From contig NZ_JARNTX010000001.1 in the NCBI RefSeq assembly GCF_029433095.1, positions 1 through 64,000 on the forward strand: 64,000 nt of DNA, read 5' to 3'. Source of the stretch: Hymenobacter sp. YC55. Lineage in GTDB: Bacteria > Bacteroidota > Bacteroidia > Cytophagales > Hymenobacteraceae. Both the position numbers and the translations under genes were made by a program. A model generated the notes under the pieces. The model searched no databases. It was not told where the DNA came from and worked only from the letters and a program-made list of their open reading frames with translations. Positions 9,740 to 16,676 of this stretch are shown here, one piece after another (positions within the stretch are counted from its first letter, which is position 1; each line of letters starts with the position of its first letter).

Positions 9740-12700
9740 ATGAAGCATTTATTCCTTTCTAGGTGGTTCCGAGGGTCGGGCCGCCAACCCGTGGTAGGTG
9801 CCACGCTTGTACTACTTACGCTGCTAGCCAACGGTCCGGTCTGGGGCCAATCGGCGCAGGAGGAGTTTGGGCGCGTTCGGATTCAATACAAGAACTTCGA
9901 ATGGCAGCAACTTAGCACCCAGAACTTCAACGTGTACTACTACGGCGGCGGAGACGTGAGTGCCCGCCGGGCCGCCGAGTACGCCGAGAAAGAGTTGCAG
10001 CGCATCACGGCGTTGGTAGGCTACTATCCTTATTCCAAAACCACCATTATGCTCTACAATTCCGTGGGCGACCTGCGGCAGAGCAACATTGGCTTGGATG
10101 CGGATAAGTACCAGACGGGCGGCGAAACTGACCTGCTGCGCATGAGCAAGGTGCAGATTGCCTTTTCGGGCCAGCAAACCCAGTTTAAGCGCGACTTGAG
10201 CTTCCAGATTACGCGGGTTTTGCTCAACGACATGATGTACGGTGGGTCACTGAAAGAAGTGATTCAAAGCACGTACCTGTTGCAGCTGCCCGATTGGTTT
10301 GTGAGCGGTGCGGCAGCCTACGCAGCCGAAGGCTGGAGCGTAGAAATGGACGACTACATGCGCGACATGACTCAAGAATACGAGGGCAACCGTGCAGCGC
10401 CCTTCTTCTTGCGCAACCCGCAACTGGCTGGTCAAAGCCTCTGGAACTACATTGCCGAGCGCTACGGCTACACCACCATTCAGAACATCCTGAACCTGAC
10501 GCGTATCACCCGCGACGTAGAAGTAGGTATTAGCTCTTCGCTGAACGTGCCCTACAAGGTGTTCCAGAAAGACTGGTTGGCGTATTATCGGCAGTTGAAT
10601 GCGCAGCCGCAGACGCCTTACACCGAAGCAGACGAGAAACTCGCTATTACCAACAATAACCGCAGAAACGTTCTGTACTCGCAGCCGGTGCTGAGCCCGA
10701 ATGGGCAGCAACTGGCGTACGTGAGCAACGACCGAGGCCGTTATCGGGTGCTGGTTGTGAACCGCAACGGTTCGGGTCGGCGCACCATTCACCGGAGTGG
10801 CTACAAAACCCCGGGTCAGCAAGTAGAAACTCGATTGCCCGTGCTTGCTTGGCGCGGCAACAGCCAAGTAGCCGTAGCCGAAATGGCGAAAGGGGAAATG
10901 AGCTTGCGTTTGCGTCCGGCTGATGGTGGTGCGTCGGGCCTGCTGTCGAGGATAGGGGAGGCCCTGCCCTTTATTGGGGACAAGGGTTCAGCCATCTTCA
11001 GCTCCTATCAGCAGGTGATGGACTTGAATTACTCTCCTGATGGCAAAGCGCTGGTGTTTAGCGGTGTGCAAAATGGACAGGCCGACCTGTACGTACTGCG
11101 CGCCGGGAGCCGCCGCCCCGAGAAGCTAACCAACGATGTATTCGACGATGTGCAGCCGGTGTTCTTGCCCGACGGTAGAGGCATTGTGTTTAGCTCCAAC
11201 CGCTGGCTCGACTCGGCTGGTACTGCCAAGGGTAGCTTTGGTGCCGTAGTAAACAACTACGACCTGTTCATGTACCACCTCGATGGGCGTACGCAGCCTG
11301 TCGAGCAACTTGTCAGCACTATCTCCAATGAAAGTCGGCCGCGGGCTGTTTCCAACACCGAAATCGTGTATTTGGGTGAGGAAAGCGGCGTGCGGAGCCT
11401 CTACCGCTATTCGCTGACCACGCGTCAGCGCACGGCCGTGAGTAGCTTTCGGTCCAACCTGAAAGACTTCGATTACAACGCCACCTCGGGTACTCTCGGA
11501 TTTATTTCGGCCAGCCGTGCCCGTGACTTTGTGTATTTGTATCCGAACTATCCGCTGCCAGAGAATCTAACGCTCTCAAAAACGGCTCGTCAGGAAACGC
11601 TAGAAGACCGCTCGAAGCCGGCAGCTTCGGCGGCACCGGTTGCGGTGCCAGCTCCCGAGCCGGCAGTACCAGCACCCACTACGGGGGCACCTGTTCAGGA
11701 TTCTGTTCAGTCGGCACAACAGCCCGCCGCCAACCCGGCCAGCACGGCTAACAAGCCCATCAATACCAGCGACTACCAGTTTGACGAAGACCTGCCAGCT
11801 GACCGAGCTAGTTCGCGGCGGACGGCCCGTACAACAACTTCAGCCGCCGCTGCGGCCGCTGCCCAACTTGCCGCCACTCCCGACGCTAGCGCCTTGGCTC
11901 CGCAGGGTCCTTACCGCTACGATACCCGTTTCAGCATCGACAATGTGGTTTCTTCGCTGGCGGTTGACCCGCTGCTAGGCTTCGGGCTGGTAGGGCAGGC
12001 TACTATGTCGGACTTGTTTGAGAACCACCGGATTCGGGCGGGCATTTTTGCCTTGACAGATTTGCGCACCAGCAAAATCTTCGCTGAATACACCAATCTC
12101 GAGCACCGCTTCGATTGGAGCATCCGCTACGACAAGCAGGCTTTCTTCTTCGATAATATTGCCGCCTACCCCGGCCGGGTGCGCTACGGCCGCCACGAAA
12201 TTTCGCCAACTATTGCGTACCCACTCACCAATAGCTTGAGTGTACGGGTCGGGCCGCGCTTCGTGAACGTGTCGAGAAACGTGTATGACGTCTTGACTGA
12301 AGAGCAGGACGTGAACCGCAACTACCTTGGCTACAACGGAGAACTGGTATTTGACAACTCTGTTACGACGGGCGTAAACATGCTGGAGGGCACCCGCATG
12401 AAAATGGGCTTCCTCCAACTGAACGCACTTAACTCGGTGAAGGACTTCGGCAAAATCTACGTCGACCTGCGCCACTACCAAAAGGTGCACCGTCAGATCA
12501 TCTGGGCCAACCGCGTTAGCTATGGTCAGTACCTTGGCCACTCACCGCAGACTTTCCGCCTCGGTGGCATGGACAACTGGCTCAACAATGACTTTGAAGG
12601 CAATCAAACGCTGACCAATAGCCCAGACCCAGCTGAGATATTCTACCAACAGTTTGCTACCAATCTGCGGGGCTTCAATTACAGCAAACGGACCGGCCCA

Positions 12701-13063
12701 CGTTATTTGCTGTTTAACACTGAGTTACGGGTGCCTATTATCCAGTATCTCTCACGGAACCCAATCTACTCGGGCTTCTTCCGTAATCTGCAACTCACGG
12801 CCTTTACCGATGCGGGCACAGCTTACTCGGGTAGCAACCCGTTCAACGAAAACAACTCGTACAATACTGTACCGGTTGTGCCCCCGGGTAACCCCTTCTC
12901 GGCTACGGTCACTAACTTCCGGAACCCCTTCCTAATTGGATACGGTTTTGGTATTCGGTCTACGCTGTTGGGGTTCTATGGCAAAGCAGATATTGCTTGG
13001 GGACAGGAAGACTACGAGCAGAAAGACCCAAAACTGTACTTCACGCTTGGGTATGACTTCTAA
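9740..13063 (+). CDS. Large outer-membrane protein: degenerate peptidase-MA domain, WD40-like propeller and Omp85-type barrel
   Basis: A 1107-residue exported protein with three parts. After a signal peptide (to about residue 35) comes a peptidase-MA-like region: the conserved P-x-WF-x-x-G-x-x-x-Y element is seen as LPDWFVSGAAAYAAEGW, but the usual HExxH is replaced by RDLSFQITRVLL, so it is probably not a protease. The middle has TolB-like propeller repeats (VLSPNGQQLAYVSNDRG, NYSPDGKALVFSG, FLPDGRGIVFSSNRW). A linker rich in Pro and Ala (about residues 625-715) leads to a C-terminal barrel like the surface antigen/BamA family, ending in LYFTLGYDF with a terminal Phe. The role is unknown; assembly or export across the outer membrane is an inference. 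The ATG at 9740 precedes the signal peptide. Confidence 0.8.
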   Translation: MKHLFLSRWFRGSGRQPVVGATLVLLTLLANGPVWGQSAQEEFGRVRIQYKNFEWQQLSTQNFNVYYYGGGDVSARRAAEYAEKELQRITALVGYYPYSKTTIMLYNSVGDLRQSNIGLDADKYQTGGETDLLRMSKVQIAFSGQQTQFKRDLSFQITRVLLNDMMYGGSLKEVIQSTYLLQLPDWFVSGAAAYAAEGWSVEMDDYMRDMTQEYEGNRAAPFFLRNPQLAGQSLWNYIAERYGYTTIQNILNLTRITRDVEVGISSSLNVPYKVFQKDWLAYYRQLNAQPQTPYTEADEKLAITNNNRRNVLYSQPVLSPNGQQLAYVSNDRGRYRVLVVNRNGSGRRTIHRSGYKTPGQQVETRLPVLAWRGNSQVAVAEMAKGEMSLRLRPADGGASGLLSRIGEALPFIGDKGSAIFSSYQQVMDLNYSPDGKALVFSGVQNGQADLYVLRAGSRRPEKLTNDVFDDVQPVFLPDGRGIVFSSNRWLDSAGTAKGSFGAVVNNYDLFMYHLDGRTQPVEQLVSTISNESRPRAVSNTEIVYLGEESGVRSLYRYSLTTRQRTAVSSFRSNLKDFDYNATSGTLGFISASRARDFVYLYPNYPLPENLTLSKTARQETLEDRSKPAASAAPVAVPAPEPAVPAPTTGAPVQDSVQSAQQPAANPASTANKPINTSDYQFDEDLPADRASSRRTARTTTSAAAAAAAQLAATPDASALAPQGPYRYDTRFSIDNVVSSLAVDPLLGFGLVGQATMSDLFENHRIRAGIFALTDLRTSKIFAEYTNLEHRFDWSIRYDKQAFFFDNIAAYPGRVRYGRHEISPTIAYPLTNSLSVRVGPRFVNVSRNVYDVLTEEQDVNRNYLGYNGELVFDNSVTTGVNMLEGTRMKMGFLQLNALNSVKDFGKIYVDLRHYQKVHRQIIWANRVSYGQYLGHSPQTFRLGGMDNWLNNDFEGNQTLTNSPDPAEIFYQQFATNLRGFNYSKRTGPRYLLFNTELRVPIIQYLSRNPIYSGFFRNLQLTAFTDAGTAYSGSNPFNENNSYNTVPVVPPGNPFSATVTNFRNPFLIGYGFGIRSTLLGFYGKADIAWGQEDYEQKDPKLYFTLGYDF

Positions 13064-13091
13064 CATAGGGTCGTAGCTAAAGGACATTATC

Positions 13092-13122
13092 AAAAACCAC
13101 TCAGAGAGCCTGAGTGGTTTTT
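13092..13122 (+). terminator. Intrinsic terminator
   Basis: Arms AAAAACCACTCA (13092-13103) and TGAGTGGTTTTT (13111-13122) with a T-run continuing to 13124. It ends the transcript of the propeller-barrel gene. Confidence 0.85.
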
Positions 13123-13252
13123 TTGTGTGGTTTATCCTCTCTATTCCAAAGCAGAGTGCCAATACACAAGCCCAAAGCCATTCTACCTTTACCAATAAGA
13201 GCGGTACACCAGCTTAATAGCGCCAACCCCTGCTAATCCGGGAGTTGGGTTG

Positions 13253-13260
13253 TATCTTTG
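13253..13260 (+). promoter_or_regulatory. Bacteroidota -7 element (TATCTTTG) before the ccm cluster
   Basis: The exact TAnnTTTG motif lies 27 bases before the GTG proposed as the ccmB start. No TTG is at the expected -33 distance, so the call rests on the -7 box and its position between a terminator and an operon. Confidence 0.5.
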
Positions 13261-13286
13261 CGGTCCTGTTCACCAGCCGTCTTGCC

Positions 13287-13958
13287 GTGTTACTCGTTCG
13301 TGAGATTTGGTACTTGATGCTCAAAGACTTCCGCTTGGAATGGCGGCAGCGTGCGGCACTGAACGGCATGCTGCTTTATGTAGGCAGCACTGTGTTTGTG
13401 TGTTTTCTGAGCTTCTCGCTCAAGGGCGGCTTGCCGCCTGCCCCGGCCTGGAATGCACTGTTCTGGATAATTCTGCTTTTCTCGGCCGTGAATGCCGTAG
13501 CCAAGGGTTTTCTGCAAGAAAGCCGGGGCCGTATGCTTTACTATTACACGCTGGTACCGCCACAGGCCGTGATTTTGGCCAAAATAGCCTACAACGCTCT
13601 GCTGTTGCTTGGCTTGGCGCTAGTTGGTCTTGCATTGTACGTGCTGGTGCTCGGTAACCCGGTGCAGAATACCGCGCTTTTTGTGGGCAATGTCGCACTA
13701 GGCGCCCTGGGTTTTGCTTCTACGCTCACGCTGGTATCGGGCATTGCGGCTAAGGCGGCCAATAGCAACACCCTGATGGTGGTACTCGGCTTCCCGCTCA
13801 TGATTCCGATGCTGCTGCTCCTTATCAAGGTTTCTAAAAATGCGTTGGATGGCCTTGAGTTTGAAGCCAGCCAAAGCTCCTTGCTGACCCTGGTAGCGCT
13901 GAACCTCATTGTAGGAGCGGTGTCGTATTTGCTGTTTCCTTTTTTGTGGCGGAGCTGA
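13287..13958 (+). CDS. ccmB: Heme exporter protein CcmB
   Basis: About 224 residues with six predicted membrane segments. The short cytoplasmic start REIWYLMLKDFRLEWRQR and the segment GFLQESRGRMLYYYTLVPP are typical of CcmB, the membrane subunit of the CcmAB ABC transporter that works in cytochrome c maturation. Its ATPase partner CcmA is not in this window. The reading frame is open from a TTG at 13245, but that codon precedes the -7 promoter box, so a GTG at 13287 or the ATG at 13317 is a better start; the GTG is used here. It is the first gene of the ccm cluster. Confidence 0.88.
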   Translation: MLLVREIWYLMLKDFRLEWRQRAALNGMLLYVGSTVFVCFLSFSLKGGLPPAPAWNALFWIILLFSAVNAVAKGFLQESRGRMLYYYTLVPPQAVILAKIAYNALLLLGLALVGLALYVLVLGNPVQNTALFVGNVALGALGFASTLTLVSGIAAKAANSNTLMVVLGFPLMIPMLLLLIKVSKNALDGLEFEASQSSLLTLVALNLIVGAVSYLLFPFLWRS

Positions 13959-14114
13959 TGCAGGAACCTAAATAAGTTGATAAATGAGCCGCATAATTTC
14001 AGAAAATCAGCACAAACCTGCGAGATACATTGTTCTCCTTTCGCCCCATTAGAACACGAGTTAGACGCTTGTTTATCTAGCTCACTTCTTACTTCTAAGC
14101 TCTAATCTTTGGAT

Positions 14115-14783
14115 ATGAAAAACTGGTGGAAAGGTCTGGCGGTGGTGCTGCTACTCTACACAGCGGCAGCAGGGTTTCTGATGCCGGTACCACGGCTGGC
14201 CATCCTCAACGAGACCATTCGCAACTTGTACTTCCACGTTCCGATGTGGTTCGGTATGACCTTCATCCTAATAGCATCGGTATATTACTCGATTCGCTAT
14301 TTGCGCACGCCTACGCCGCAGCTAGATATTCTGTCGCACGAGGCCGCCAAGACGGGTATTTTGATGGGCTGTGTGGGACTAGCTACGGGCAGCATTTGGG
14401 CCAAATACACCTGGGGTACCTGGTGGACCAACGACCCCAAGCTTAACGGTGCGGCTATTGCCATGCTCATCTATGGTGCGTACCTGGTGCTCCGTTCGTC
14501 GTTCACTGACGAGCAGCAGCGGGCCCGGATTTCGGCCATCTACAACATATTTGCTTTTGCCACGGCTATGCCGTTGTTCTACATTCTGCCCCGCCTGACG
14601 GACTCATTGCACCCGGGTGCGGGCGGTAACCCTGCTTTCGCCAAATACGACCTCGATGACAACATGCGGCTGGTATTCTACCCGGCTGTTATTGGTTGGA
14701 CGCTGCTAGCTTTTTGGCTGGCGCAAGTAGCCAGTCGTATTGCTGCACTTAAACTTAAAGTATATGAAAAACAGCTTGCTTAG
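14115..14783 (+). CDS. ccmC: Heme handling protein CcmC
   Basis: A 222-residue, six-helix membrane protein. The tryptophan-rich WWD-type motif is visible as WAKYTWGTWWTNDPK, near residues 96-110, with conserved His residues flanking it (NLYFHVPMWF). CcmC binds heme on the periplasmic side and passes it to CcmE. The ATG at 14115 is used; a TTG six bases upstream is also open. The 3' end overlaps the next gene by 20 bases, implying coupled translation. A gap of about 155 bases separates it from ccmB. Confidence 0.92.
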   Translation: MKNWWKGLAVVLLLYTAAAGFLMPVPRLAILNETIRNLYFHVPMWFGMTFILIASVYYSIRYLRTPTPQLDILSHEAAKTGILMGCVGLATGSIWAKYTWGTWWTNDPKLNGAAIAMLIYGAYLVLRSSFTDEQQRARISAIYNIFAFATAMPLFYILPRLTDSLHPGAGGNPAFAKYDLDDNMRLVFYPAVIGWTLLAFWLAQVASRIAALKLKVYEKQLA

Positions 14784-15030
14784 CGGAGCGCTTGGAATTA
14801 TAAGCAGCCCCCGGCAGTTGGCGTTGCTGCTCCTGACCTGGCTGCTGCCGGTACTACAAGCTGCTGCCCAAACCGCCACCGACACGCCCGAAATGGCTGA
14901 TGCTATGCGCGGCAGCGGTAAAATCTACGTGGTAGTGGCCGTCGTGACGGTGGTGCTGGCTGGGTTGCTGGCGTTGCTGGTCTCGCTTGATAGAAAAGTG
15001 AGCCGGCTAGAGCGAGAATTAAAGGAGTAA
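14764..15030 (+). CDS. CcmD-like small membrane protein
   Basis: An 88-residue protein with an N-terminal hydrophobic segment (probable signal peptide ending near AAAQT) and one C-terminal membrane helix (IYVVVAVVTVVLAGLLALLV) followed by a charged tail (DRKVSRLERELKE). That last part has the form of CcmD, the small subunit that stabilises CcmC and CcmE. It starts inside the 3' end of ccmC, which places it in the pathway. Sequence similarity to proteobacterial CcmD is low, as is usual for this very short family, so the name rests mainly on position and topology. Confidence 0.75.
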   Translation: MKNSLLSGALGIISSPRQLALLLLTWLLPVLQAAAQTATDTPEMADAMRGSGKIYVVVAVVTVVLAGLLALLVSLDRKVSRLERELKE

Positions 15031-15173
15031 CTGAGGACCAGAGGAATAAGGAGGATTTTGAACATTTCCGTTTTATTCTTCTGACCCTAAAGTATATTCA
15101 TAGGGACTTTTCTGCTGTTTTATTTGTTACAACATACCCGGCTCGGGCTGAGCTGTTTGGTTCTTCACAAAAC

Positions 15174-15602
15174 ATGAAAAAAGCACACATTCTGGCCATT
15201 GCCATCATTGCTGTAGCCATTGGCATCATCATGAGCGCCGCCGGCGACGCCAGCGTCTATGTGTCCTTCAAGGAGGCTCGTGAGCGGGCTACCGAAGGCA
15301 ACCTCACCAAGGTGCACGTAGTGGGCCGCTTGCCGCGCGACAACCAGAAGAACATCGTGGGGCTAGAATACAACCCAGTTCTCGACCCTAACTACTTTGC
15401 TTTTACGCTAGTTGACACCAACCGGGTTGCGCAGCGTTGCATCTATTTCAATCCCAAGCCTCAAGACTTCGACAAGTCAGAGCAGGTGGTGATTACGGGA
15501 GCCATGCGCAACGACATTTTCGTGGCCGACAAGATTCTGCTAAAGTGCCCTTCTAAGTACGTGGAGAAGGATATCAAAGGCGCTACGGCGGCCGTCAACT
15601 AA
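15174..15602 (+). CDS. ccmE: Heme chaperone CcmE, cysteine (CxxxY) variant
   Basis: A 142-residue protein with one N-terminal membrane anchor (residues 4-22) and an OB-fold periplasmic domain (VHVVGRL, FAFTLVD, VVITGAMRNDIFVADKILLKC). CcmE binds heme covalently and carries it from CcmC to the CcmF ligase. In Escherichia coli the heme is attached to His in an HxxxY motif; here the position reads Cys125-Pro-Ser-Lys-Tyr129, the CxxxY form described in archaea and some sulfate reducers. The gene is about 145 bases after the CcmD-like gene and 11 bases before the next one. Confidence 0.9.
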   Translation: MKKAHILAIAIIAVAIGIIMSAAGDASVYVSFKEARERATEGNLTKVHVVGRLPRDNQKNIVGLEYNPVLDPNYFAFTLVDTNRVAQRCIYFNPKPQDFDKSEQVVITGAMRNDIFVADKILLKCPSKYVEKDIKGATAAVN

Positions 15603-15613
15603 GTTTAGAAGAT

Positions 15614-16612
15614 ATGAAGCACAAGCAACTGACATACGGGCCTGCTGAAGCGCATTTGCGTTTTTGGCTGCGCGTATTTGTTGTTCAGTTGCTTGTAATT
15701 CACACTTCACTGCTTGCCACCGCGCAAGTTGCCAACGACAACATCGAGCACCGGAAGGTAGTACGCTTAGATCAGTCCATCAAATCCAACACCACCAACT
15801 GCACTGTGCAGTGGAGTGCCGTAGACGAGAAGCTGACTGGCAAATGCATCGAGTACCACAACGACCAGTGGTTTGAGTTTACGCCGCGGGTGTCGGGCCG
15901 ATACTACGTGAACATTGGGGGGCAGCAGTGCCGCGACACCCGCGGGGTACAGCTCGTGGTATTGACGGGCACACCCGGCCAGCCGGAAACCTATAACATA
16001 CTTTCTTGCACGTCGCTCGGCAGCCAGGATGATGTGTTTGTAACCTTGGATGGGCTACGTGCCGGACAACCTTACTTGCTTGATGTGGATGGCTACCTCA
16101 AGGACTTCTGCGAGTTCAGCTTGGCAGTAAGTAGCAAGCCGCAGGGGTTACCAGCCGTGGCAGCACCACTGCTTTCGACGGTGACACCTTCCAACAACAA
16201 GCTCTTTACTCTACACTGGAATCTGTCTGACAGCTTGGGCGCAGTTCAACAGTTTCGGGTGCTGCGGCGGGAGGCGGGCGCGTTCCGGGCTTCCGCACAG
16301 GCCACAGTAGAAGTGAGTCGTACCACTCTCGGCGGTGCTGGCACCGATTATAGCTGGACGGATACTCTCTCAACCCCTGGCCGCTACCTTTACCAGGTAG
16401 TAGCCGAAACCTCCGATAATGCAGCGCCAGTACTGGTGCAGCAGCAGTGGTACGCATTCAGCCAACTTATGCCAGATCCTGGGTACTTCTCGGGGGCGGC
16501 GGCACAAGCTGCTCAGCGTGCTGCCAAGGCTCAACAAAACTGGGAGCGACGTAGTCACCGGGCCCGGATGAAACGGCTAGCCGGGTTAAAGCGGCGGCAA
16601 CCTAAATCGTAA
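15614..16612 (+). CDS. Secreted protein of unknown function in the ccm cluster
   Basis: A 332-residue protein not recognised as a named family. Residues 20-38 form a signal peptide ending at LLATAQ. The mature part has a first beta-rich domain with several Cys (NCTVQW, KCIEYHNDQWFEF, QQCRDTRG, LSCTSLG, DFCEFSLAV), then a fibronectin type III-like domain (about 180-275: FTLHWNLSD, FRVLRREAG, YSWTDTLSTPGRYLYQVV), and a basic C-terminal tail (QNWERRSHRARMKRLAGLKRR). The even number of Cys suggests disulfides. It sits between ccmE and ccmF with only short gaps, so it is probably expressed with them; a direct role in heme delivery is not shown. Confidence 0.7.
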   Translation: MKHKQLTYGPAEAHLRFWLRVFVVQLLVIHTSLLATAQVANDNIEHRKVVRLDQSIKSNTTNCTVQWSAVDEKLTGKCIEYHNDQWFEFTPRVSGRYYVNIGGQQCRDTRGVQLVVLTGTPGQPETYNILSCTSLGSQDDVFVTLDGLRAGQPYLLDVDGYLKDFCEFSLAVSSKPQGLPAVAAPLLSTVTPSNNKLFTLHWNLSDSLGAVQQFRVLRREAGAFRASAQATVEVSRTTLGGAGTDYSWTDTLSTPGRYLYQVVAETSDNAAPVLVQQQWYAFSQLMPDPGYFSGAAAQAAQRAAKAQQNWERRSHRARMKRLAGLKRRQPKS

Positions 16613-16676
16613 AACAAGTTCTGGTTGACCGGTTATACCCTGGCAGGTCAGCTTCCTCTCTTATAACGCATCCAAT

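Noticed and set aside
10247..10867. A 206-codon minus-strand frame opposite the propeller-barrel gene
   Set aside because: Shadow of a long well-supported gene; no start context or family features.
11975..12541. A 188-codon minus-strand frame in the same gene
   Set aside because: Shadow frame in the barrel-coding part, with no family features.
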